This document shows, in pieces, positions 8,467-16,676 of a stretch of DNA of 64,000 nucleotides. The notes below the pieces were generated by a model that was not told the origin of the DNA, did no database searches, and was given only the letters and a program-made list of their open reading frames with translations. The DNA lies in NCBI RefSeq assembly GCF_002237645.1, contig NZ_MJUZ01000022.1, positions 146,925 through 210,924 on the forward strand. Direction: 5' to 3'. The stretch comes from Desulfovibrio sp. MES5 (lineage in GTDB: Bacteria; Desulfobacterota; Desulfovibrionia; Desulfovibrionales; Desulfovibrionaceae). The position numbers and the translations under genes are program-made. Numbering within the stretch: position 1 is the first letter of the stretch; each line of letters begins with the position of its first letter.

Positions 8467-10239
8467 ATGGCCCGCGCGGTACTTTTTGGCACTCCAGTTT
8501 CTCCCGGCATAGCCATTGGCCGGGTGCGCTTCATGCACAAGCTGCGGCAGGATGAGGAGCGGCGCATCACGCCCGCTGAAGTGGAGGCCGAGCAGGCCGC
8601 CCTGCGCCTTGCGGCTGAAAACGTGCGCGTTTCGCTGCAAAACACCATGGACAACGTGCCAGAGGATCTGGCCGAATACCGTGAGGTTATTGCCGCGCAG
8701 ATGGAAATGGCCCGCGACGCCAAACTGCTCAACACCGCCTCCGCGCGCATCGAGCAAAAGCTCATTGCCGCGCCCTGGGCCTTGCGCCTGACGGTCGATG
8801 AGCTGTGCGCCCTGTTCCGGGGCATGGACGACCCCTATCTGCGCGACCGCGCGCAGGATATCCGCGCTGTGGGTTTACGCCTGCGCGAGAGCCTTTCCAC
8901 TGGCCCTTCCGAAACACGGGGCGCCGATGAACCGGGCGTGCTGGTGGCCGAAGACCTTTCTCCCGCCGATGTTATGGAGCTGAACCTGGACTGCGTGCTG
9001 GGCATCCTGACCACCGAGGGCGGCCCCACCTCGCACACGGCCATCCTTTCGCGCAGCCTGCGCATCCCCTGCCTTTCCAGCGTTACCGGCCTTGTGACCG
9101 TGGCCCGGGAAAACGAGCAGGTCATTATTGACGGTCTTGGCGGCTGCGTGCTGCTGGACCCGGATGAGGCGGACATTGCCCGTTATGAGGCCCGCCGCCT
9201 TGAATACACCGGATGGGAAGAATTCACGCTCAAGACGGCCCGTTGGCCCGCTGAAATGTGTGATGGCGTGCGTGTGGTGGTTCAGGCCAATCTGGAAAGC
9301 AGCGAGGAGCTTGCGGCAGTGCCGTGCAGCGGAGCCGACGGCGTGGGTCTGTACCGCACGGAGTTTGCCTATCTCAAAGGCCGCCTGCCAGACGAAGATG
9401 AGCTGCTGGCCGAATACGCCCTTGTGGCCCAGAAAATTTCACCGGAGCGCGTTGTTTTTCGTACCCTTGACGTGGGCGCGGACAAGATGCTGCATGCCCA
9501 GGCGGCCCTCAAGGAACCCAACCCGGCCCTGGGCTTGCGCGGCATACGCTTTTGCCTGCGCCATCAGGGAATTTTTCGCACGCAGTTGCGGGCGCTCATG
9601 CGCGCAGGGGTGCACGGCAACGTGGCCATCATGCTGCCGATGGTTTCCGGCATGGACGAAGTACAGCAGGTGCGCCGCATCATGCAGGAAATGCATCAGG
9701 AACTCAGCGCCCAGAACCTGCAGCACGCGCCCGAACTGCCCCTTGGCGTCATGATAGAAACTCCTGCGGCGGCCCTCATCTGCGACGCCTTGGCCAGAGA
9801 ATGCGATTTTTTCAGTATTGGCACAAACGATCTCATACATTATATTATGGGAATAGACCGCAACAACCGCCATGTGGCGTATCTCAATGAACCCTTGCAT
9901 CCCGCCGTTGTGCGCTCGCTCAAGCATATTGTTGACGCCGCACACCGCGAAGGCATAGGAGTTTCCGTTTGTGGCGAACTGGCTTCCGATCCGCTGGGCA
10001 TGGCCCTGCTGCTGGGCATGGGGGTAGACACCATATCCGCTGCTCCACGCTTTGTGCCAGGCCTGAAACACCTTATCCGCCAGCTTAACGCCGAAACCTG
10101 CGTGGAACTGGCCCACAGCGTGCTCATGAGCACGGATGTGGCCGCCTCCCGCCGCATGGTTCGTGAACAGTTGCATCAATCCCTTGGGCCTGAACTGGCC
10201 TTTCACACCACCAGCCTTTTGATCCACAGCCAGCCATGA
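8467..10239 (+). CDS. ptsI: Phosphoenolpyruvate-protein phosphotransferase (enzyme I)
   Basis: Starts the PTS cascade by autophosphorylating from PEP and phosphorylating HPr. 590 residues. N-terminal GTPVSPGIAIGRV, helical HPr-binding region, then EGGPTSHTAILSR with active His190; C-terminal PEP-binding barrel with GADGVGLYRTEFAYL, MLPMVSG, GVMIETPAAAL, FFSIGTNDL and the active cysteine in VSVCGELASDP. Start ATG 8467 immediately after ptsH. The stop overlaps the smpB start (ATGA). Confidence 0.96.
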   Translation: MARAVLFGTPVSPGIAIGRVRFMHKLRQDEERRITPAEVEAEQAALRLAAENVRVSLQNTMDNVPEDLAEYREVIAAQMEMARDAKLLNTASARIEQKLIAAPWALRLTVDELCALFRGMDDPYLRDRAQDIRAVGLRLRESLSTGPSETRGADEPGVLVAEDLSPADVMELNLDCVLGILTTEGGPTSHTAILSRSLRIPCLSSVTGLVTVARENEQVIIDGLGGCVLLDPDEADIARYEARRLEYTGWEEFTLKTARWPAEMCDGVRVVVQANLESSEELAAVPCSGADGVGLYRTEFAYLKGRLPDEDELLAEYALVAQKISPERVVFRTLDVGADKMLHAQAALKEPNPALGLRGIRFCLRHQGIFRTQLRALMRAGVHGNVAIMLPMVSGMDEVQQVRRIMQEMHQELSAQNLQHAPELPLGVMIETPAAALICDALARECDFFSIGTNDLIHYIMGIDRNNRHVAYLNEPLHPAVVRSLKHIVDAAHREGIGVSVCGELASDPLGMALLLGMGVDTISAAPRFVPGLKHLIRQLNAETCVELAHSVLMSTDVAASRRMVREQLHQSLGPELAFHTTSLLIHSQP

Positions 10240-10691
10240 GCCAAAAAACATCGCCTTCCACCATCGCCGTCAATAAAAAGGCCCGCCACCTCTACGAACT
10301 TTCCGAGTTTACCGAGGCGGGCATTGTGCTTACCGGCCCAGAAGTCAAAAGCATCCGCGCGGGCAAGGTCAACTTCATCGACAGCTATGTTGACTTTCGC
10401 AAGGGCGAAGCCTGGCTTGTCTCGCTGCATGTGGCCCCATACTCCAATGCGGGCTACGCCCCGCAGGAGCCCGAGCGCGCCCGAAAGCTCCTGCTGCACC
10501 AGCGCGAAATCGCCAAACTGGCCGGGCTTGTGGCCCAAAAGGGCCTTACGGTCGTGCCCGTGCGCCTGTATCTCAAGCGGGGCAAGATCAAGGTGGAACT
10601 GGCCGTTGGCCGGGGCAAAAAGCTGCACGATCATCGTGAAAGCCTTAAAAAACGCGCTGAAGAAAGGGATCTGGCCCGCGAACTGGCCTAG
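10236..10691 (+). CDS. smpB: SsrA-binding protein
   Basis: Binds tmRNA and brings it to stalled ribosomes for trans-translation. 151 residues with NKKARHLYELSEFTEAGIVLTGPEVKSIRAGKVNF at the N terminus, VVPVRLYLKRGKIKVELAVGRGKK in the OB-fold core, and the basic C-terminal tail that folds in the decoding centre. The start codon overlaps the ptsI stop. I looked for a tmRNA gene downstream and saw none. Confidence 0.97.
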   Translation: MSQKTSPSTIAVNKKARHLYELSEFTEAGIVLTGPEVKSIRAGKVNFIDSYVDFRKGEAWLVSLHVAPYSNAGYAPQEPERARKLLLHQREIAKLAGLVAQKGLTVVPVRLYLKRGKIKVELAVGRGKKLHDHRESLKKRAEERDLARELA

Positions 10692-11104
10692 TTTTTCAGG
10701 GGCAGCATCCCCCTGCGCGTAGACATTTTGACGTTTGCAAGCCGCTCGCTTTGGCGCGTAACCACGCAGCCAGCCAGCGCTTACGTCTTTACGGCAAAGG
10801 CCTGCCCTCGCGCCGCCGGAGCAATGGCAAAGCGCCATTGCCCGCAAAAAGATAGTTCAGCCCCATTGATATCACCGATGCGTGATACGCCACGCCGCCG
10901 CTTTGGCAGGACGGGCACGCCCCAGGAACTCCCGCCATCGGCGGGGTCGCCGGCGTGTTTGCTGCGCTCATGACGCAGGCCAGACAAGATGAAGGCTGGC
11001 GTTTTGCAGGACAGAGGCGCGCATACCGCTGGCGCGACCAACTCAGAACACGTCTGACCCGCCGCCCCCAACCGGACGGAGGTTTTCCACGGGCACGAAA
11101 AAGC
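10692..11104. other. Non-coding gap between smpB and comEC
   Basis: About 410 bases without a gene I can support. The comEC frame is open back to 10955 but that part lacks membrane-protein character. I see no tmRNA, tRNA or convincing terminator; GGGGCAGCATCCCCC at about 10699-10713 could form a short hairpin just after the smpB stop. Confidence 0.5.
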
Positions 11105-13870
11105 ATGCGTTATCCGCCACTGCAAGCCCCGCTGTTCTGGCAGACCTGCCTGTGCTTCTGGATAGGCGGCATTGCCGCCGCCGTATGGCCACACCAGACC
11201 CTTCTTTGTTTTTTCCTTTTAATTCTTGCGGATAAACGCCTGTGGCACACAGCCCCACTGGCTTTTTGCGCTCTGCTGGCGCTCGTGGGGCTGCTGACCG
11301 CGCAGTGGCAACTGTACGGCAGTCCGTGGCAGCACGGTTTTTCCAGCCCGGAACGGCCCCCCTGGCTGGCGCAGGCAGGCAAAAAGGCGCGGCTATGCGG
11401 CACTGTCACGGACAGCCAAGGCCTGCCGGATCAGCGTTTGCGACTTTTGCTCGCCGATCTGGCCCCAGAGGGGGACGGCCCCCTGAAACAGGCCAGAGAC
11501 GGGAGCGTAGCTGCGCCAGCACGCGCGCAGTCGACAGCCTTCACGTCATTATCCGACATGGCCACGCCATTGTCCGGCCAAAATGTGCCACTGTCCGGCC
11601 AGACGGCGCTCACCTGGGAGCATCCCCCGCTGCGGCCATTGCCGGGACAGACTCTCTGCCTCAGTCTTCGGCCCATTCCCATGCAGGGTTTTGCCAACGA
11701 GGGGCAGGCCGCATGGGAACTCTGGTGGGCTACGCAGGGCGTCTACTGGCGAATGTGGACTCAGGAGAGGCGGGCAGAGCCCCAACTGCACGGCGAACCA
11801 GGGCGCTCCGCCCGCTTGCGCGAGGCCCTGCGCGCGGATTTTCTGTCAGCCCTCGTTCCTCCCCGGCCTTTGCCCCTTACAGACAATGCCGCGTCCCCCG
11901 CGCTTTCTGACGCCGCCCCAAAGTCTTTGGCCTATTCTCCCCCTCCAGGCGCGGCAGAGATGCGCCAGGGCAAGGCCATCCTGCTCGCCCTGCTCTTTGG
12001 CGACAGGCAGTATCTTGATCAGGCCACGCTGAACAATTTTATTGCAGCTACCCTGGTGCACAGTCTGGCCCTTTCAGGGCAGCACCTTGTCATCGCTGGC
12101 ATGCTCGGACTGGCCTGCGTGCTGGCCTTGGCGCGCTTGCGGCCAGGCATCTACCTGCACCGGCCGCGCACTCTCTGGGTCATACTGGCCTCACTGCCTC
12201 CGGCCCTTGCCTATTTGTGGCTGGGCAACGCTCCTGCGTCGCTTTTGCGGGCCACGGTCATGCTCTTTGTGGTGGCCCTGTGGCTGACCATGGGCCGCCC
12301 GCGCACCACACTGGACGCCCTGTGCGCGGCGCTGCTGTGCATCACCGTGGCCGCGCCGCTGAACGTGTTTGATACCGGGCTGCAACTCTCCGCCCTGTGC
12401 GTGGGCGCCATCGGCCTGAGCATGCCCTGGCTGCGTGAACTTATGCCGGGATTCGACGGCGCGCCCCAGTCAGGCGCGCGCGCCCGCTTCGCCCAATGGG
12501 GCCGCGCGCTTTTGCGTATTTTTCTCGTTTCGCTCTGCATCCAGGTGGTTCTTCTGCCGCTGAACATGCTCCTTTTCGGCAATGCGGGATTCTGGTTTCC
12601 GCTCAATGTGGCGTGGCTTCCTGTGGCTGATCTTTTTGTGCTGCCCGCCTCTGTGCTGGGCCTGGTATGCGCGGCCCTTGGCATGGAAACCACGGCCCGT
12701 CTGGTTCTGGACCTGGCGGCCCTGCCCTGCCAATGGCTGGTGGACCTGCTGGACTGGCTGGCCGCAAACGACCTTTTGCTGGCTCCCTCCATGCTGCGCC
12801 CCCACTGGACGGCCCTGCCGGCTTTTGCCGCCCTGCTCACGGCTCTGGCCTTCAAGGCAGGACGTCCCACCTTGCCGACAGCAGCGAAACACCTGCTGCT
12901 GGCAGGGGGACTTCTGCTGCTGGTCGGCCCAGCGCTGCGGCTGGTGGAACGGCTTTCGCCCGAAATCCGCCTGGATGTGCTGGACGTAGGCCAGAGTCAG
13001 GCCGTGGCGCTACGACTGCCGGGGCACATGCGCCTGCTGCTGGACGGCGGCGGCAGCGCTTCGCCGCGCTTTGACCCCGGCCAGAACATCGTGGCCCCGG
13101 TGCTGCTCTACAACGACGGCCCCCGCCTCAAGGCCGTGCTCAACAGCCACCCCGACCTGGACCACATGGGTGGGCTTGTGCATATCCTGCGGCAGTTCAC
13201 TGTAAGCGCCTTCTTTGACAACGGGCGGGACAGCGGCGACGCCAGAGGAGGCTGGGCCGCGATCTGGGCGCGTACACGTCAGCAGCACGGAGCCCAGCCT
13301 CTTGCGCAAGGGGATGTGCTGCAACTGGGCGACCCCGCATATGGCCTGCAACTGGAAATACTGCACCCGCCGCGCGCCGACAGGAGCCTACACGGCGCGG
13401 GCGCTGCTGGCCGCGAAGTTTGGGACGGCAACAACGCCTCGCTGGTGGCCAGGCTGACCCTCTATGGGCAGGGGCTGGCGCTCATTCCAGGTGACGCAGA
13501 ACGCCGCTCGCTACGCCATATGCTTGATCAGGGGCTGGATCTGCGGGCCCAGGTGCTGGTGCTGCCCCATCACGGGTCGGACAGTAGCTATCTGCCCGAA
13601 CTGTATGAAGCCGTGCAGCCCGAGGTTGCGGTGGCGGCCTGCGGCTTTGAAAACCGCTACGGATACCCGGGAAAAAAGGTACGGGAGTGGCTGGACAGTG
13701 CGGGGATTCCCCTGCTGTTCACAGGGAGGGATGGGCAGATAAGCCTGAGTTGGGCAAGCGCGCCGGGCCGCGCAAAACGGAAAGATAAAAACACGGACGT
13801 AACCCTGCGCCTGCAAACGCAAAGATCGTTGTACGAAAATCCCGCCCCCGGCGAGCAGGCAGGAGAATAG
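11105..13870 (+). CDS. ComEC/Rec2-family DNA internalization protein
   Basis: Inner-membrane channel of the ComEC family, which in competent bacteria imports single-stranded DNA. From ATG 11105 it has 921 residues: two or three N-terminal membrane segments, a DUF4131-like soluble region interrupted by a low-complexity stretch near 11500-11600, the competence domain with VHSLALSGQHLVIAGMLGL near 12055, many membrane segments, and a C-terminal metallo-beta-lactamase-like domain with LDVLDVGQSQAVALRL and NSHPDLDHMGG near 13142, plus LPHHGSDSSY. The start is uncertain: no strong ribosome-binding site, and the frame is open from 10955. Competence itself cannot be inferred from this gene alone. Confidence 0.88.
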   Translation: MRYPPLQAPLFWQTCLCFWIGGIAAAVWPHQTLLCFFLLILADKRLWHTAPLAFCALLALVGLLTAQWQLYGSPWQHGFSSPERPPWLAQAGKKARLCGTVTDSQGLPDQRLRLLLADLAPEGDGPLKQARDGSVAAPARAQSTAFTSLSDMATPLSGQNVPLSGQTALTWEHPPLRPLPGQTLCLSLRPIPMQGFANEGQAAWELWWATQGVYWRMWTQERRAEPQLHGEPGRSARLREALRADFLSALVPPRPLPLTDNAASPALSDAAPKSLAYSPPPGAAEMRQGKAILLALLFGDRQYLDQATLNNFIAATLVHSLALSGQHLVIAGMLGLACVLALARLRPGIYLHRPRTLWVILASLPPALAYLWLGNAPASLLRATVMLFVVALWLTMGRPRTTLDALCAALLCITVAAPLNVFDTGLQLSALCVGAIGLSMPWLRELMPGFDGAPQSGARARFAQWGRALLRIFLVSLCIQVVLLPLNMLLFGNAGFWFPLNVAWLPVADLFVLPASVLGLVCAALGMETTARLVLDLAALPCQWLVDLLDWLAANDLLLAPSMLRPHWTALPAFAALLTALAFKAGRPTLPTAAKHLLLAGGLLLLVGPALRLVERLSPEIRLDVLDVGQSQAVALRLPGHMRLLLDGGGSASPRFDPGQNIVAPVLLYNDGPRLKAVLNSHPDLDHMGGLVHILRQFTVSAFFDNGRDSGDARGGWAAIWARTRQQHGAQPLAQGDVLQLGDPAYGLQLEILHPPRADRSLHGAGAAGREVWDGNNASLVARLTLYGQGLALIPGDAERRSLRHMLDQGLDLRAQVLVLPHHGSDSSYLPELYEAVQPEVAVAACGFENRYGYPGKKVREWLDSAGIPLLFTGRDGQISLSWASAPGRAKRKDKNTDVTLRLQTQRSLYENPAPGEQAGE

Positions 13871-14078
13871 AAATACTTTGTGGGGGAGGGACCCTTTTGT
13901 AAAAGGGTCCCTCCCCCACACCCCCTAGACAATGTCGGCACGAGCGCCTTTCCAGTTATTTCTGCGTCGAACTTCGCCTTGATATGACTGGAAATTCATC
14001 TCGTGACGGCACTGTCTAAAACCTTTATTCTGGTTTAGGAGTGGGAGCTCCAGAGGCCGTGCTTTCTTGATATCACGC
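13871..14078 (+). repeat. Palindromic intergenic repeat, copy B, interrupted by a MITE
   Basis: Starts a few bases after the comEC stop. The stem GTGGGGGAGGGACCCTTTT/AAAAGGGTCCCTCCCCCAC at 13880-13919 is perfect. The repeat stops at CCCCC-TA (13927) and resumes at TA-AAACCTTTATTCTGG (from 14017); the 89 bases between are an inserted element. The tail after 14018 resembles copies A and F. Confidence 0.82.
13928..14016. mobile_element. 89-bp MITE with IS5-like ends, inserted at TA
   Basis: The ends are 17-base imperfect inverted repeats: GACAATGTCGGCACGAG on the left and GACAGTGCCGTCACGAG (reverse complement) on the right. TA flanks both sides, as expected for a 2-base target duplication. Inner arms TTTCCAGT/ACTGGAAA make it fold back. 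It has no coding capacity. Each end matches 11 of 17 bases of the left end of the IS5-family element at 63663, so it may be mobilised by a related transposase. Confidence 0.75.
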
Positions 14079-14084
14079 GCTGCA

Positions 14085-14160
14085 ATGTTGTCATTCTGCC
14101 GAAAATTGCGATTTTCGCCTGGGTACTCGCTACATTGCGGAGCGCAGCACTCTTGAGCAA
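14085..14160 (+). repeat. Degenerate hairpin repeat, family 2, copy 1
   Basis: Shares blocks with 52357-52436 and 54573-54634: a TGTTGTCATTCTGCC-like start, TGCGATTTTCG, CTACATTGCGG and a GCGCAGC hairpin at the end. Follows directly on repeat copy B. Confidence 0.5.
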
Positions 14161-14162
14161 CG

Positions 14163-14201
14163 TTAGATCAGGTACCCTTTTACAAAGGGTACCTGATCTA
14201 A
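14163..14201. terminator. Perfect 18-bp inverted repeat, probable terminator
   Basis: TTAGATCAGGTACCCTTT at 14163-14180 and its exact reverse complement at 14184-14201, separated by three bases. It lies 30 bases beyond the end of the minus-strand hxlR-type gene. Neither side has a strong U-tract, so the terminator role is inferred from position and stem strength. Confidence 0.6.
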
Positions 14202-14230
14202 ACGAAAAAAACTGATCTGCCGGGATGCGC

Positions 14231-14617
14231 CTACCCCTGCTGACAAACCGGCTCTACCCCCATATGCTCTTTCCCCCACTGGTACAGTTCTTTCAGCGTT
14301 GGCAGCAAACGCCAGCCTTGCGGCGTCAGGGCATATTTCACGCGGCGTACCTTGCCCGCAGCAAGTTCCGTTTTGCTGACCAGACCGTCGCGTTCCAGCT
14401 CTTTCAGGCATTTGCCAAGCATCATGTTGGTGATGCCCGTCACTTCGCGGCCCAGGGCATTGAAGCCGCAGCCGCCCGTGTCGGCCAGATGCCAGAGGAT
14501 GGGCAATTTCCATTTACCGCCTATGAGGTTAAGGGCGTAGATGAGGGGACAAGGGATATCATATACGCTTTCACGCGGCAGTGCCGTATTGTAGCCCACC
14601 GTCATCATTGCCTTCAT
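14231..14617 (-). CDS. HxlR-family transcriptional regulator
   Basis: 128-residue winged-helix DNA-binding protein of the HxlR (MarR-like) group, whose members often sense electrophiles or redox stress through a conserved cysteine. Visible: DIPCPLIYALNLIGGKWKLPILWHL, the family signature with Cys near residue 23, then GREVTGITNMMLGKCLKELERDGLV (recognition helix) and YALTPQGWRLLPTL. ATG 14617 has AAGGAG 8 bases upstream on the minus strand; an in-frame start at 14674 lacks this. It is divergent from a flavoprotein gene with a palindrome between them, so it probably regulates that gene and itself. Confidence 0.9.
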   Translation of the reverse strand: MKAMMTVGYNTALPRESVYDIPCPLIYALNLIGGKWKLPILWHLADTGGCGFNALGREVTGITNMMLGKCLKELERDGLVSKTELAAGKVRRVKYALTPQGWRLLPTLKELYQWGKEHMGVEPVCQQG

Positions 14618-14694
14618 GCCTGACGCTCCTTGAAAAGCCTTGTGCGACGGGACGTTGCCCGCCTTCTGCGGCACAGGTGAAAACCCGCATTCCA

Positions 14695-14727
14695 GGTTAG
14701 AAAAAACTGCGTACTTGTTTTCTAACC
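14695..14727. promoter_or_regulatory. Candidate operator between hxlR-type gene and flavoprotein gene
   Basis: GGTTAGAAAA at 14695-14704 and its exact reverse complement TTTTCTAACC at 14718-14727 frame a GTAC-containing centre. The position between divergent genes suits a site for the adjacent HxlR-type protein. Confidence 0.5.
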
Positions 14728-14814
14728 CGCGCTTCTTTTAAAGTATATCTGTCGATACAACGCGCCAAGCGCAGGCGCAAGAATGAAAACCCGCATTGTT
14801 CATAAGGAGAAACC

Positions 14815-15465
14815 ATGAAATATTACGCAGTTAACGGAAGCCCCAGAAAAAAGCACAACACGGCCACTGTGCTGGCCAAAGCTCTTGAAGGCGTGGCCGC
14901 AGCGCAGCCTGACGCGCAAACCGAAATGCTGCACCTCTACGACTACACATATAAAGGCTGTATCAGCTGTTTTGAATGCAAGCGAATTGGCGGGAAGTCC
15001 TACGGCAAATGCGCAGTAAAGGACGAGCTGGCCCCAGTACTGGAAAAACTTTCTCTCGCTGACGGCATTATTTTTGGCTCGCCCATCTATTTTAAGGGCA
15101 TTACGGGTGAAATGCGTTCATTTTTTGAGCGCTTTCTTTTCCCTTATCTGGTATATGACGCCACCTATTCTTCCATTGCCCCCAAGAAGATGAAAACGGC
15201 CTTTATCTACACTATGAACGTCACGGAAGCCTTCATGCGGAGCATGGACTATCCCGAACATCTCTCCGGAATGGAGTATTTTACGGGCAGGATGCTGACG
15301 CCGCCCTCGGTGCTGTATGTGAACGACACCTATCAGTTTATGGACTACAGCAAGTACAAGGTGGAGTGCTTCTCTGAAGAAGCCAAGCTCAAACGCAAAA
15401 ATGAGGAGTTCCCCAAGGACTGCCAGAAAGCCTTTGAAATGGGCATGGCCATGGCCCGATCCTGA
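14815..15465 (+). CDS. NADPH-dependent FMN reductase / iron-sulfur flavoprotein family
   Basis: 216-residue flavodoxin-fold protein. The N terminus KYYAVNGSPRKKHNTATVLAKALEG is the FMN phosphate-binding loop of the NADPH-dependent FMN reductase family; GCISCFECKR with nearby GKCAVKDEL gives a Cys cluster like that of iron-sulfur flavoproteins; IIFGSPIYFKGITGEMRSFFERFLFP is the second flavin contact. Ribosome-binding site AAGGAG before ATG 14815. Probably an electron-transfer or quinone/electrophile-reducing protein under control of the divergent HxlR-type regulator; the substrate is unknown. Confidence 0.85.
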   Translation: MKYYAVNGSPRKKHNTATVLAKALEGVAAAQPDAQTEMLHLYDYTYKGCISCFECKRIGGKSYGKCAVKDELAPVLEKLSLADGIIFGSPIYFKGITGEMRSFFERFLFPYLVYDATYSSIAPKKMKTAFIYTMNVTEAFMRSMDYPEHLSGMEYFTGRMLTPPSVLYVNDTYQFMDYSKYKVECFSEEAKLKRKNEEFPKDCQKAFEMGMAMARS

Positions 15466-15704
15466 GGTATTGAAGCTCATGCGCTGGGGGCGGCTAGGCC
15501 GCCCCTCAGCTCTGGACGCCGGACTGCCAGTATCTTTGGCTGCCGCCGTTCTGCGAGCTACTCTGGCCGCCAGTCGAGTTGTTACACTGGCCGCCACTTT
15601 GACTGATGTTCTGCCAGCGCCATGCCGCTGCGTTGGCCGCCGCTGCGCATCACAAACCCTTCACCGCCAAAACTCTTTTTACGCCAGCCTGCGTTTATGC
15701 CGCC

Positions 15705-16676
15705 TTACCGTTGACACTGCGGGCAGTACACGGTGCCTCGGCCTGCAACCCTGGCTTTTTCAAGGGGGCGACCGCAATTCTTGCAGGGCTGGCCGCCGCG
15801 TCCATATACCGCAAAGGTATTCTGGAATGCGCCCGCATTGCCGTTGGCGTCCTTGTAATCGCGAATGGAACTGCCGCACTGTGAAATGGACAGCAACAGC
15901 ACGTCCTGCAGGGCCTTCAGCAGGCGATCCATTTGATCTCGGGTAAGGTCTGTTGCTTTGCGGCGCGGGTCAATGCCTGCCGCGAACAGGCTTTCATCCG
16001 CATAGATATTGCCCACGCCTGCCAGGATTTTCTGATCCAGCAATACGGCCTTGATGGCTGATTTTCTGCCCGCGAGGCTTTTGGCGAAATTTTTTGGCGT
16101 CAGGGTCAGAGGTTCTGGGCCAAGTTCGCTCCAGAAGGGCCAGCGGTCAAAGATATCGGGCGTGCCCGCCAGCACGAGGCCGAATGCGCGCACGTCGTCG
16201 AAAAACAGACGGCGCGGCCCTTCGTGAACGTCAGGAGCCATATCCTTCGCTTGATCCTGTGCGTCTTTCACCTGAACGGATGAGGCGTGTCCGGCACGCG
16301 CCCCTTCATTATCTTTCTGAATCCCCACCTGCGAAGCGGGAATGTCCAGATCAAAAATGCAACGGGTGTGCGAGCCCGGGGCTGTTTCGGGCGCATAGGT
16401 CATGAGCCGCCCTGTCATGCGCAGGTGCACGGCAAGCCGCAGGTCTTTGCACCCGCGAACAGCGGCATTTTCAGCGCTTGAGGCGTCAAGCTGCAACAGG
16501 AGCAGCTTGCCGCGCCGCCCGACTTCCGCAATGCGGCAGCCGCGCAAATGTTCCAGCGGGAGGCTGAGAGGATGCTGGCTGGTGGCGCGCAGTACCTGCG
16601 CGTTGGTGATAACGCAACCCTGCACATGAGGTCGCAAGGTTCGGGCAATAGTTTCTACTTCTGGCAGTTCGGGCAT
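15705..16676 (-). CDS. mutM: Formamidopyrimidine-DNA glycosylase
   Basis: Excises 8-oxoguanine and formamidopyrimidines and nicks the abasic site. Starts MPELPEVETIARTLRP, with catalytic Pro2 and Glu3 after Met removal; VHLRMTGRL, LLDQKILAGVGNIYADE (H2TH region) and a C-terminal zinc finger CKNCGRP...YCPQCQR complete the enzyme. At 323 residues it is about 50 longer than usual: an insert near residues 117-155, rich in Asp/Gln/Ala, separates two strands of the N-terminal domain. ATG 16676 gives the exact canonical N terminus. It faces away from the 884-base gap upstream. Confidence 0.96.
   Translation of the reverse strand: MPELPEVETIARTLRPHVQGCVITNAQVLRATSQHPLSLPLEHLRGCRIAEVGRRGKLLLLQLDASSAENAAVRGCKDLRLAVHLRMTGRLMTYAPETAPGSHTRCIFDLDIPASQVGIQKDNEGARAGHASSVQVKDAQDQAKDMAPDVHEGPRRLFFDDVRAFGLVLAGTPDIFDRWPFWSELGPEPLTLTPKNFAKSLAGRKSAIKAVLLDQKILAGVGNIYADESLFAAGIDPRRKATDLTRDQMDRLLKALQDVLLLSISQCGSSIRDYKDANGNAGAFQNTFAVYGRGGQPCKNCGRPLEKARVAGRGTVYCPQCQR

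Noticed and set aside
10692..11104. tmRNA gene next to smpB
   Set aside because: I looked for the tRNA-like ends and a tag reading frame and found neither.
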